The notes below the pieces were generated by a model. The model was not told where the DNA came from and did no database searches. It worked only from the letters and a program-made list of their open reading frames with translations. Shown in pieces: positions 24,603 through 35,244 of a DNA stretch of 64,000 nucleotides. The position numbers and the translations under genes were made by a program. Each line of letters opens with the position of its first letter. Position 1 is the stretch's first letter. The stretch is from Parietaria judaica (Eukaryota > Streptophyta > Magnoliopsida > Rosales > Urticaceae), in NCBI GenBank assembly GCA_954871525.1, contig OX940868.1, positions 12,390,056-12,454,055 of the forward strand, in the 5' to 3' direction.

Positions 24603-25509
24603 TATTTAAAAGACAAAATAAAAGTATAAAAGACAACCCAAAACCGATATAAACTGTATATATTCAACCCGGGCCCGGTTTAAAAAAGTGAACCCAACAA
24701 CCGATCAAAAGAAGTTAACCCGAACCCGGTGTAAAAAAGGCAACCCAAAACCGACATTAAAAAAAAGTAATGCTTAGGAAAAAATAATTAAAAAATACCA
24801 TGTGACTGGGTAACGTGGCAGCCAACCAGCCAACGTGGTAAAAATTAACAGTGAAAATCAAAAATTTAGGGAGAGAATATTAGCCTCTAACATAATGGAG
24901 TTTGGGCACATTAGCCACAAAAAAAAAAAAAAAAAAAAATTGGGTACATAATTAATTTTTTGAAAAAAATAAAGTTCTTTAACCGTAATTTACCCAAATA
25001 AAAAATAAAAACAGACACTCGACTCAAATCTTAATTAGCCTTATTAAGAGCCTAAGTCTAACGAATGAGTAAAGTTTCAATAATATTTAGGGTAAATGAG
25101 CCAAATGCCCATTTATGACTCAAAGTTTCAAAAAAATGCTCAAATCTATTTATAGTAACTAAAACAAGTAAATTCTTGAATGGTGGACAAATATACCCTT
25201 CATTAGTTTTATACTTTTTAAAATTTTAGTTAGTAATTCTTTTATTTAGTTTCTATTTATAATTTTTAAAGATTGATTTGAATAATTATTTTCCTTAAAT
25301 CTAGCTTAAAAAATAATTAATTAATTTTAAAAATCCCCTAAAACGTGCTATTTAGTTATCCCCTAAAACGTGATATTTAGTTATATAAAAGGTTAAGAAA
25401 AACAATTGCTATTTCTATCATATGAAACGATTGGGTTTGATATAAGTTTCAAAGATATATCATATTTACATTGTATAAATCCCAGGTTTCTTCACTATGC
25501 GCACATACT

Positions 25510-25765
25510 GTAAATCGTATTTATAAATACCAATATGTAATCGTATATATATACCATTACGTGATCGGATTTGTGTAATGTTTTTGAATGTATATATACA
25601 TACCATTACCTAATCGTATATATATACCATTTCTTAATCGTAGATGTGTATTATTTTTTAACGTATATATACATACCATTACGTAATCGTATATATGTAT
25701 TGTTTTGAACGTATATATACATACCATTACGTAATCGTGTATATATATATATATATATATATACC
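25510..25765. repeat. Minisatellite with CCATTACGTAATCG core
   Basis: Several units of about 48-72 bp repeat ATATACATACCATTACGTAA. Two further units follow at 25870-25915 after a unique segment, so the array flanks that segment. The repeat core contains the palindrome TTACGTAA. Confidence 0.8.
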
Positions 25766-26108
25766 ATTTCAACAACAATCTTCAAAATCTTAGTGTAAGT
25801 CTTACTATCGAGGTTGTTATGGAGTTCCTCGGTGAAACGCACGGTTGAACAGACCGAGAGCCGTATATATACATACCATTATGTAATCGTATATATACAT
25901 ACCATTACGTAATCGTCGGACAGAGCCTGCGAGTGAAGGAGAAGATGAGATCGAGGATCTTGAGGAGGAACGTGACCTGGAGTTCGTCGGAGAGGAGGAA
26001 TGTGACCAGATGACAAATCGTGCGGCCTGAGCGTCGTTGGAGAAGAAGAACCCGCGCGGAGGAGACGATAGGCGCGAGGCGACTAAAATTTGAGATTTGG
26101 GGAATTCG

Positions 26109-26172
<64 letters not shown>
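26109..26172. repeat. (GA)n microsatellite
   Basis: About 30 GA units with one GAAAGA interruption near the start. Frames through it on either strand are artefacts. Confidence 0.95.
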
Positions 26173-26175
<3 letters not shown>

Positions 26176-26486
26176 AATGGTCGATAGACTAATACCAACA
26201 ATTAAAGCAAATATTGATAAATGATTTAATATTTTGAAAAATACCATAATTAAATGAAATTGTAATTAAGAGGTGGAAGTTTTCAACCGTAATTATAGGA
26301 AAACAAATTCGAAATTATTATATAATATCAATAATTATTAAACAAAAAATAATAATTATAACTAATATTACGGTTAATATGGTCCAAAAAAATTTATAAA
26401 TGAGTATAAAATAGTTTTATGAAACTATGTGCATTTTTCATAAACTTTAGGTGCTTTTTGGGCATTTTGTGAGTTTTGTCAACTGG

Positions 26487-26636
26487 CAGTGGTGGGCTAA
26501 CAAGTGGGGGCAAGAATTATTGTGATTGGAATTAAAAATAAAATAAAAACAAAGAGTCAAATGAGCTTTACGTCGAATAATTAGGCTTCAAGTAGGGGCC
26601 ATTGCCCCCTGTTGGGCCTTAGTGGCCTCGCCACTG
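26487..26636. mobile_element. Small hAT MITE, 150 bp
   Basis: The ends CAGTGGTGGGC and, reverse-complemented, CAGTGGCGAGGCC are inverted repeats of a common plant hAT type. Flanks TCAACTGG (26479-26486) and TCAATTTG (26637-26644) agree at 6 of 8 positions. Confidence 0.6.
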
Positions 26637-26644
26637 TCAATTTG

Positions 26645-27720
26645 ATGCAGCGGAAAATACACAAAGATCGATGGTCGATCTAAAATCGAAATAAAAGATA
26701 AAAGTTGAACGGGATAGTTGATCTTGACCGTTGATTCGACGCACGAATACCCGATCGAAGAACCTTTCTAGCCTATTGATTCGCGCACTAATACTAGACT
26801 TGGTGGAGAACTCAAAGTTCCAATTCTGATTCATTAAAATCCAAATCTGATTACAACTTCCATCAAAAGAAGCTTTTATACTAAAACCCTAGGTAAAAAT
26901 GACATGTAGTTTTCTCTAGAGCAAAATGACATAACAAAACACAAAACGACGATAAATATTAAAAGAAAAAAACGCACAAAAAGACTAAGCAGCTTTTCGA
27001 TTTTTTAAGTCCAGTTTCGGGCAAAGCTTTTCCAACTATCTTGTAGCCAACGTCACGAGCTTCGATTCGATATGTGGAACGCGTAAATCCAACACTCGAG
27101 TTAAAAGATACGCCTCGTCAAAGTTGAGATTCTTGCGCGAGCCCTTTTTCCGAACTTTCTTCCGTGCTCGCCTCTAGGAGCGCCTTTTCCGGGCCCGCAT
27201 TTGGGGACGCTTGCAGAAGCGCATCTCAGAGTGGCCACTAAGTGGATTTTCTCGGAATATATCGAGCTTGCATGGTACATGCTAACAAGCTTGGGACCGA
27301 GCCTGTTCTAAATTTGATTAACATGTGCGTCCTCCACTCGACATTGAAGGCGCAAACACGGCTCCGATGCTTTATATGGAGCACAAACAAAATAGCTTCA
27401 TCCCTTCGAATTAAAAAATAAACCATAAAAAGTTAAAAATATATTGAATACAATGCATGGAATCGACATTGAAGAAATACACCCTTGATGAAAAGATAAA
27501 TACAAGCATGAAACATGCATTAGAGACAACAATGTTTTTCGATTAAAATATGGCTGTTATGAGACGGCTTGGTGCGGCTAGCCGCACGTCCGAGCATACG
27601 GCTTCACTATGGTGTTGCTTATTCGTTTTTCAATCCTTGAACACACATTTTTTTAGAAAATGAATGCCAAAAAAATGTTGTACTACGAAAAAAATCGAAT
27701 TTAGTCAGTCGCTAGTCACC
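26645..27720. other. Non-genic stretch, possible old LTR remnant
   Basis: Moderate GC content and phrases such as GATGCAGCGGAAAA near 26645 resemble edges of plant copia LTRs, but no paired ends or target duplication were found. No coding exon is supported. Confidence 0.3.
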
Positions 27721-27724
27721 CTAG

Positions 27725-28268
27725 TGTCACGTGCTTAGAGTTTTCCCCTAACTCGTAAGCCCCCGTGCGGCACTTAGCTTCACTCCCCCGAGTTACTAAG
27801 TCAGCCTTTCCCCGAATCCCCTAGGCAAAGCCTTTGAAGAACACTCAAACTCACACAAGACAAAGAGAGATTAGTTTAGAGAACTTTGGTGAGAGAACTT
27901 TAGAATTGGATTTCTTGGATGATTTACAAATGAAGGAGCCACATCTATTTATAGGCTCCAAGGATTACAATGGATGGCTAGGATTAAATTAAACTAATGG
28001 CTAAGATTAACCCTCTAGATAATTCCATACTATTCTACTAAGTCTAGAAACTATTACACCTATGTAGGACTTCCTAGAATGCTCTAGAACACTCTCCATC
28101 CTTTAGGTTCCATGTCTTCCTAGAGTACTCTAGAGAAGTCTAGAATACTCCACACCATTCTCCATCCTACAAGAATCTTGGAGGCTCTTCTAGAGAAATC
28201 CGGAGACTTCCTATCTTAACCTCCACGCAGTGCGGGTTTTTACATGGAGAATCGCGCGGGACGTGACA
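27725..28268 (-). mobile_element. Solo LTR, unrelated to family A, 544 bp
   Basis: The plus-strand ends are TGTCACGTGC and GGGACGTGACA, so the element reads TG...CA on both strands. CTAG flanks both sides (27721-27724 and 28269-28272). A TATA-like CCTATAAATAG on the minus strand near 27954 and a leader-like CTCACCAAAGTTCTC tract place the orientation on the minus strand. No internal domain is adjacent. Confidence 0.75.
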
Positions 28269-28272
28269 CTAG

Positions 28273-28780
28273 GCTCTTGTACTTTTGAAGGAAATTTCGC
28301 AGAACCTGGTAATTATTTTGGAGAAACTTAAAAAACACAGACATAAATAAATAAAGCTATAATTATTAAAAAGAAGTTGTTATCCTTATAGCATGGAGAT
28401 TGAGCCTCGTTCTTCGAGATTTTTCCCATTTTCCCGTCGTCTTCATGTGCCATCAAACAATCTTTACCAATACCATATCTTAGCTCTGAAAACTAGAACA
28501 TCTATTTTCAAGGTCGGCCTGGAATATAGGCGAGTAAAGCTGACACTTCAAGTCCTCAAATTTAAGGGACTTGCTCAATTTAAGACTTAAACAAAACACA
28601 AACTCAAAAACTCCAACAAAACACGAAAAACTCAAAATCAACTTTGTCGACCTTGTCCACCACGCCGCTCGTAAAGCATCACTCCGAGACTGCTAGATCC
28701 TTCATGAGCTGTTTATGAGATGTTTTTTTTTTGGAGGGGTGGCCCAAAGTGGCATCTAAGGGTTACTCATAAGTCATAAT
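28273..28780. other. Intergenic stretch, no feature recognised
   Basis: Short frames only. It ends at the target duplication of the hAT element that starts at 28781. Confidence 0.4.
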
Positions 28781-29275
28781 CAAGGTTCAACTTACCGAAT
28801 TTGCCGATAAATCGCTTGCCGTTATTGACGGGTTAATCGATAACTTACCGGATTATCGACGGAAAACTATTAATATTGTAGCTTACCGTACCGATACTTT
28901 TCGATGATTATCGGTGGATTATCGACACTTATCGATGATTATCGATGAAAAATCACTAAAATATTTTTAAGATTATATATTTACTAAGTTTATAATGTTG
29001 ATAAAACAATTTAAATGCCAAAAATAAAATCATTTCATAAACAAACATAGGTAAATAAAATATAGTCCACTCTCACATAATGTAAATGTAAATACTCGAA
29101 TAAAATCATAAAAAAAAAAGTGCAAAATTTATTGAAAAGTACCATATTTTTATTATTTTTCAAGATGTTTGCCGATTTTTGACAAAAATCATGAAAAAGC
29201 ACTGGCATGGCCGTCTTGCCGATAACTACAGGTAAGACGAATAATCGAAGATAGTCGGAGAAAAGTCGAACCTTG
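28781..29275. mobile_element. hAT MITE of the BED family, 495 bp
   Basis: Ends CAAGGTTCAACTTACCG and AAAAGTCGAACCTTG match the family at 22299 and 34347. Flanks GTCATAAT (28773-28780) and ATCATAAC (29276-29283) agree at 6 of 8 bases. It keeps only the terminal ATTATCG-rich regions and no coding DNA. Its interior is clearly related to that of the element at 60085. Confidence 0.8.
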
Positions 29276-29647
29276 ATCATAACAGTAAATTCATAGCCCA
29301 ATATATTAATTGAAGCCCACTTGTAAAACCCAATAGGATATTGTCTCACTTGTTTGTCTCTGAATCCACTTTAAAGAAAACAAGGTCATTAATTAAATTC
29401 AAGGGAGATATGTATTAGCCTTTTAGGAAGGAATGAGGCTACTTGGGACACTTATTGCCTTTTGTATGAGCCCTTAAACAAGTTTAAGGGGGGAGTTCTG
29501 CAATTTACGCTAACTGAAAGGGCTTCCACGGATTTGAGTAGCTGAACAGTTGACCGTGAAAAGTCCAGCTTTCACTCCTCTCTCTCTCTGTTTCCCAAAC
29601 CCTAACTCTCTCGTCGAAACCCTCGTTCGAATCTCTCTCTCGAATCC

Positions 29648-30727
29648 ATGGCTCGGAGACGCCCTTCGCTCCTAGATAATCCACCGGCGGCGTCTTCCTC
29701 CGACGAGGAAGCCTCCGTCACGTCGGGAGATGAGGAGGAGGAGGAGGAGGAGGAAGAAGAAGAAGAGGAAACCCAACCGGAGGCTCTCATCTCGGCTTCA
29801 AAGCCAGCGGTTTCCGAGTCCGATTCCGGGGACGAAGACGAATCCGGCTCCGATTCGGCGTCCGAAGATCCCGCCGTCGCGCCGAAGCCGGCGGAGGAGC
29901 CCGCCACTCCGGCAGAAAAGCGGAAGAGGGCGAGATCGAAGGCCGAGGCGACCCCGACCCCGACCCCGACCGCGAGCGAGCCTTCCAAGGCGTCGAAGCG
30001 CGCGAAGACGAAGGGCTCCGCCGCCCCGTCGTCGCAGGACAAGCAGAAGGCCGGAGGAGCCGATGAAAAGAAGCTCTTCCAGAGAGTGTGGAGCGAGGAC
30101 GACGAGATCGTAATCCTGAAAGGTATGGCCGATTACATCGCTAAGAACGGTTCTTTACCCCATGCGGACATGGACGCCTTCTATGATTCCGTCAAGAAGT
30201 CGCTTCCGCATATGGATTTTAGCAAGGCTCAGCTTTCCCGCAAGGTTCGCCGTTTGAAGGAGAAGTATGAGAACAGCAAGAAGAGAAAGAGCGAACCTTC
30301 GAAGCCCAGTGAGAAAGCGTCTCTCCAGCTCTCCAGGGCGATCTGGTCGGGAAACGTCATCAGGGACGAGCCAAACTCTAATGGCACTGCTGTCAAGACT
30401 GCGGCAAAATCGAAAGGAAAGAGCTCGGGCTCGGGCTCGGGCTCGGGCTCGCTCAAGTCGACTCCACCTGAGCCGACTGAGATGTTCGGGACTGAAGCCG
30501 ATGGCAGTGGCTTGGGCGGTGATCTCGCTGCCAGGTTTGGTAACAGTTTGCCGGAGCATATCGTGAAGAAGGGCCTCGAGTTGCTCTCAGGCGAGAAGAA
30601 GGCTGGGCTGGAGGCGAAATGGAGAGTGATCGGCGTGGCTGAACTGGAGCTGTATGCAAAGAGGACCCGGTTGATGAGCGAGCTGGCCGGGCTTATTCAG
30701 GAGGCTCTGGATTCTTCAAATGCATAA
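29648..30727 (+). CDS. STKL: STOREKEEPER-like / GeBP-family DNA-binding protein
   Basis: Intronless frame of 359 aa starting at ATG 29648, behind a CT-rich leader (29578-29640). Residues 1-140 are acidic and disordered, with a polyglutamate run (about 28-41), then lysine/arginine-rich segments suited to nuclear import. Residues about 143-236 are the DUF573/GeBP domain, with FQRVWSEDDEIVILKGM, SKAQLSRKVRRLKEKYEN and SRAIWSG. The C-terminal part (about 300-356) is leucine-rich and helical, as in the dimerising tail of the family. Known members bind promoters and affect cytokinin or sugar responses; the role here is inferred. A GGCTCG-type hexanucleotide run (about 30425-30450) encodes a Gly-Ser repeat and may vary in length. 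Confidence 0.92.
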   Translation: MARRRPSLLDNPPAASSSDEEASVTSGDEEEEEEEEEEEEETQPEALISASKPAVSESDSGDEDESGSDSASEDPAVAPKPAEEPATPAEKRKRARSKAEATPTPTPTASEPSKASKRAKTKGSAAPSSQDKQKAGGADEKKLFQRVWSEDDEIVILKGMADYIAKNGSLPHADMDAFYDSVKKSLPHMDFSKAQLSRKVRRLKEKYENSKKRKSEPSKPSEKASLQLSRAIWSGNVIRDEPNSNGTAVKTAAKSKGKSSGSGSGSGSLKSTPPEPTEMFGTEADGSGLGGDLAARFGNSLPEHIVKKGLELLSGEKKAGLEAKWRVIGVAELELYAKRTRLMSELAGLIQEALDSSNA

Positions 30728-31505
30728 GGTTTCAGGTATAGCTTTTTTATCTTATTTTTGGAAGGAAGAATATGTTAGAACTCTATGTTTCATGATGTGA
30801 TCATGTGAAGTAGTATTTTGGTTTGTGAAGAAAAAAAATACTGTTTGATCAAGTGATGAATGTATGCAACAAGGCGTTTCGCGTTTAATTGGGCTGTTTT
30901 GATATCTATGTCGACTTCTTGTTGTTCATATTTAACTAGTTCCTTTGAGCTTCAACCCTTGATTCGTATCTCTCGATCACAGCCGTTGGTTGTCGAATCA
31001 TATCGCTCCTGTTTTCCGTCATAGTCCAGCCTAAATGTGTCTATGCTTTGCTCCCATTCTGCGAGGCATTTCCATGCCCGACTTCAGTCATGTGTCATAG
31101 CAAGAAAACTATAAGGGCGTTGCAGTTCTATCTTTCAAAAGACAGCCCGGTTCTGATAGGCCCGATCGTTTGGTCTGTTGGAGGAGGGCTAATTTGGTCA
31201 ATTTAATTATATCCTTAAGTCGACTCTTTTTTCCTTTCATGTATTTAATTACAATAATTAGGCTGCTTGATACTCGTAATTTTGTACTCGGCATTTTCTT
31301 GTCAAATTATGTATTCATATATGACGTAACAGTTTTTTATTTTTCAATTGTAGACATATACAATTTACGATCGTTATTATCTTATTCGATAAGGAGCCTT
31401 GAAAAAAAGAAGAGTTTTAAACATTCAAGGTCAATTTACAAAAATTACCTGAAAACTGAATTTACCAATGACATGAAAAGAAAATTCGCTTTAGTATAAT
31501 AAAAT
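30728..31505. other. 3' flank of the STOREKEEPER-like gene and AT-rich spacer
   Basis: The region just after the stop is TTTT-rich and probably 3'UTR. No further exon was seen up to the inverted-repeat element. Confidence 0.4.
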
Positions 31506-31509
31506 GATG

Positions 31510-33655
31510 TTAGTAAGGGAAAGTGGTAGTCAGCGCCGCTAATTTAATTAACTACAACCCTTTTAAATTATATAATATTTCGCTTTTCTCCAAAGGTTGA
31601 GAATGTGAACCTATTGCCAATTTAAAATATTGAGATTGCATTTTAGACGTTTTTGCGAAATAATTATTTTTAATGATAGTGGCATCCCTTTTTTTTTTTT
31701 GTGAAGAAAATGATAGTGCCATTTTAAACTCATATTTCATTCTTATATTGCGCTTTAAATTAATTACGATATTAAATCATATTTTATAGATTTTCATTGC
31801 TTTAGAGTTTTAAATTCATATTTTCTAACTGATCTGCTATTAGTATGGATAATTTTTTGGAAATAAGTGCATCTTATTTTATTCCAATTGTAAAAGGAAA
31901 TAAACATTTTAAGGTAATGTCAACGAGTACTGCTCGCTGCTCGCAACACAAATTTTAAAAAGTTAAAAAATATAATTCCAGCTGTATTAACAAAATATTT
32001 TGAATTTGTTCACCATTTTTTAGTTTTTGACATGTTTTTAAGCATAGAGTTGTTTTGATCATTATTCTCAAAGAAAGAAAAAACGTTGGTTAAATTTTGT
32101 ATCAACTTCAAGCAAGAACGTTTAGAGAAACGTGTATTTTTGAAATGAGGACTCAAGGAATATCAACTAAATCGGCTACTAGTGACGGATTTTATTTGAT
32201 TAAATCAGGTTCGGGACTAGTTTTAATTTGTTTTACGCGTTTATATTCTGTATTTTACGTTTCTTTTACACATAACAATTTTCATATCAATTTTTATGAT
32301 TGTATATTATTTTCTGAATATTTGTATTCGTCAATTCTCAACAAAAAAATCGATTCTTAACATTTATTAACAGATATCAAGCCGACGAATAAAGCAATGA
32401 TGACACAAACAGAATCGTGTATGGATGCAATGACGACTCAAGCAATCTCAACTATAGCGATTGCGAGTTAGGGTTTTTCATTGATTGAATTAGGATGGTC
32501 GAGTTTTTACTTGATTTTACGATTATATATTTTTTTACGTTACTTTTGCATCAATAACATAAGCTTAGTTTTTCTCTCATCGAGTTGAATTTTAAGATAT
32601 AACAATATTCATATCGATTTTTTTGTTTATATTTTATTCTTGAATGTTTGTATTTGTTAAAAAAATGAAAAATCATAAAATTAACTTGTATTTACAAATA
32701 TTAATACGATAAACTAATTATGTGATCATATCGATTTTAGGATATAACAATATTCATACGGATTTTTTTGTTTATATTTTACTCTTGAATGTTTGTATTT
32801 GTTAAGAAAAATGAAAAATTATAAAATTAACTTGTATTTACAAATATTAATACGATAAACTAATTATGTGATCATTTTTTGTACTTATAATGTTTAAAGT
32901 CAATATATTCATTTGTCTCTTTTTTGCACTTTAGTCCCTTGATTTTGATTCTTCTCAATTTTCATCTTGACATCTTATTGCATTTTGACCCTTTTTGTTG
33001 ATTTATTTGCTTTTTCACACTACACGCGTGGACACATTATATAGCTCAATTCTGACATAGTAATATGTCAATGAATATCTTTAATTTTTTAGAATAATTA
33101 GACCCCATCAACAGCTGGAATAATATTTTAACGGTTTTGAAATCTGTTTTGCGAGTAATACTCGTTGACATTACCTTAAAATGTTAATTTTCTTTTACAG
33201 CTAGAAAAAAAATCACATGCATTTATTCCCAAAAAATTGTCCATATTTGATAGCAAATCAGTTAAAGAATTTGAACGTGGCTAAGTTTAAGGGATACATC
33301 CACTTAATTTTGGAGTTAATTCGTAAAATCTGGTGGAATTATTCGCGTGCTCTGGTGGATTTATTTTTAGTTTATTTACACCCTAAAACAACAAAAATAT
33401 TATCATAAAAACATGGATTAATATCATAATTAGTTAAAAGGTAATATAAGAAAGAATTTGAGTTTAAAATGTCACGTCTGTAAAATGACTATTTCGCAAA
33501 GAAAATAAAAAAGATGGCTGAAATTGCAATCACAATGTTTCAAATTAGTTATTGCCTTCAATTTCTCTTATAATTTTAATTTTTGAAATAAAAATAATAA
33601 TTTTTAGTAAACCTTTTTGTTAAATATAATGGCGATGAGCCATTTACGCCACTTA
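31510..33655. mobile_element. Long inverted-repeat (foldback) element, about 2.1 kb
   Basis: The arms are very long. About 31600-31965 pairs with the reverse complement of about 33135-33560. The best-matched stretch is at 31900-31945 against 33140-33190 (ACATTTTAAGGTAATGTCAA and its complement). Further matched blocks are GTATGGATAATTTTTTGG, AACTGATCTGC, CATTTTAAACTCA and TTGCGAAATA. A weaker match (AAGTGG...GCC) near 31525 and 33650 may mark the ends. One arm has a unique insertion of about 130 bp (33270-33410). No transposase or target duplication was found. A MULE or foldback origin is likely. Confidence 0.65.
32590..32878. repeat. 145-bp tandem duplication in the loop of the inverted-repeat element
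   Basis: GATATAACAATATTCAT recurs at 32596 and 32741. The two units remain nearly identical through AATATTAATACGATAAAC and TTATGTGATCAT, so the duplication is recent relative to the diverged arms. Confidence 0.85.
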
Positions 33656-34008
33656 ACGGAGGATTATTTGTGTCATTAACTCTTAAACTAACTAGAAAGT
33701 CCAAAGCAATTATAATGTACAACGCAAAAACTATATATAATATCATTGTTAAACCTAAGCTCAAATGCTCAAAACTATTCAACACTTTTCAAACTTATAT
33801 TAATCGTCTCATGGACAAGATATTTATGCGAGTGTTCGGCCACCACAAGAAAACGGTTTCCTCCCCGGCGCAACTCCAGAAACAATGTCCTGTACCGGCA
33901 CGAACATAATGCATTGCGGGGAGAAAAAGGCCCATGCACATAGCAACAAACAAAGGACTTGATTATGATCTTTAAACAAAATACACTATAAAAGATAATC
34001 CTCTCTCT
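33656..34008. other. Spacer and 3' flank of the SAUR remnant
   Basis: AT-rich with short frames only. A GC-richer bit (33830-33930) is not recognised. Confidence 0.35.
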
Positions 34009-34080
34009 CTATACAATACTCTTCCTTACGACCTTCACAAAAGCGGATTGATCGCAGGGAATGACTATGCCTTGAGAATC

Positions 34081-34116
<36 letters not shown>

Positions 34117-34327
34117 CTATGCCTTGAGAATAGTCAAAGTCGTACTCTTCTGCGGCTTTGTCAAGCAGCTTCTGAAACCTTGACTTCTTGAGATACGACA
34201 ATGGAACCACGAATCTCTGAAGCTCTTTTCCCACGTACACCACGAAGTGCCCTTTTGGTGCCATTTTGGTGTACTCGTGATCGTCACTGCCTTCTTTATG
34301 ATGAGCCTGTTTCTTCCCATTTACCAT
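34009..34327 (-). pseudogene. SAUR auxin-responsive gene broken by a poly(A) insertion
   Basis: From ATG 34327 the minus strand reads MVNGKKQAHHKEG and then APKGHFVVYVGKELQRF, VVPLSYLKKSRFQKLLDKAA and EEYDFDYSQGIV, the conserved SAUR core. The C-terminal end (IPCDQSAFVKVVRKS, stop at 34011-34009) lies on the far side of a 35-base insertion plus its 17-base duplication. The 52 extra bases shift the frame. Without them the gene would be 267 nt (88 aa), a normal small SAUR. SAUR proteins act in auxin-driven cell expansion by inhibiting PP2C.D phosphatases; this copy should be non-functional. A hAT element starts 20 bp upstream of its ATG, so the promoter is separated as well. Confidence 0.88.
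34080..34114 (+). mobile_element. Minimal retro-insertion: CCCCTC plus A29 with a 17-bp target duplication
   Basis: GACTATGCCTTGAGAAT occurs at 34063-34079 and again at 34115-34131, with CCCCTC and 29 A between them. This is the form expected from LINE-driven target-primed reverse transcription with extreme 5' truncation. The source RNA cannot be named from six bases. Confidence 0.85.
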
Positions 34328-35244
34328 TTTTGGAGAAGGAATAGTGCAAGGATCGACTTACCAACGATTATCGTCGATAATCGACGATAATCGACCTTAC
34401 CGGTAGTTACCGGTAAGTTACCGGCTATAACACTTCTCGTTTTATCCTCTTACCGACGATTATCGAGCTTTTCGATAAACCGAGGAACAGTCGATTATCG
34501 ATGTTTCACGTGTAAAAAAAATGGTCTTTTCGGTGCAATTAAAAAAATATTTAGGGCAAATATTTAACCCTATTTCTCACTTCTTCTCGCCGATTTTCGA
34601 CCACTTCTCTCTCTTTTCCACTCTTCTCGCCGCCAACAGCCCAAATCTTATGGTTTCTCGCCGATTTTCGAGCTGGTAAGTCCCCTCTTTTCGGCCAAAC
34701 TCAAGCTTCTCCATGGAAATTGTGTGTGTGGCAAAAGTTTGTAAAGTTTAGTTTTAAGCTTTTTACACCGAATTTATCCGATTTTTTTCGAACTTTTGGG
34801 TATATTTAGGAGTTATAATCATAGATCTATATGTTTCTTGCAATTTTTCTTTGATATTTACTTATTTTAAACGAATTTGAGATGATTAGCATAAGTCATA
34901 GAAAGTTAGATTAAGTTGTTCATGAGTTTATGTTTTGTGAATTAGAAAGGTTGACACTTTAAGGATTTTGAGTTGTATTTTTGCATTTTTATGATTTTAT
35001 GTTGTAGGAAACTTGTTTCCATGAGTTTATTTGTAATTATTTTGTTGGATTTAGATGAAATATATAAAGATTACAATATGTTTTAGGTTTATTATGTAAG
35101 ATTTATAGATATTCATATCAAGATTGCATTTTTTATGTTTTAGAGCTATATAATCAATTTTTTTCATGTATATAATTGAATAATAAATTATTGTAATAGT
35201 TTTTATGAAATTGGGTCGATTTTTAGGTAAATTGGAGGCTTAAT

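Larger units (their letters stand above)
21610..24995. mobile_element. Outer MULE-like element of a three-level nest
   Basis: Long terminal inverted repeats pair 21610-21800 with 24805-24995. They run from GGGTAATTTGC...TTAATTATGTATCC on the left to GGGTAAATTACGG...TTAATTATGTACCC on the right strand, then conserved TGTGGCTAATGTGCCCAAA and CCACGT blocks. The flanks TAATAAACA (21601) and AAATAAAAA (24996) agree at 7 of 9 positions, which is weak because they are AT-rich. There is no transposase. A second MULE and a hAT element are inserted inside it. Confidence 0.7.
25090..26478. mobile_element. Candidate MULE-like element carrying a non-repetitive segment
   Basis: The left end (25092-25150: AAATGCCC, CAAAGTTT, AAAATGC) and the reverse complement of the right end (26400-26475: AAATGCCC, TAAAGTTT, AAAATGC) carry the same motifs at the same spacing. 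This suggests degenerate terminal inverted repeats. No convincing 9-bp target duplication was found. The interior holds a TACGTA minisatellite, a GA tract and a mixed-composition segment (25780-26090) with an acidic open frame on the plus strand (EDEIEDLEEERDLEF). Confidence 0.4.

Noticed and set aside
29602..30042. Serine-rich minus-strand frame opposite the STOREKEEPER-like gene
   Set aside because: It is the complement of the Glu/Asp codons of the real gene.
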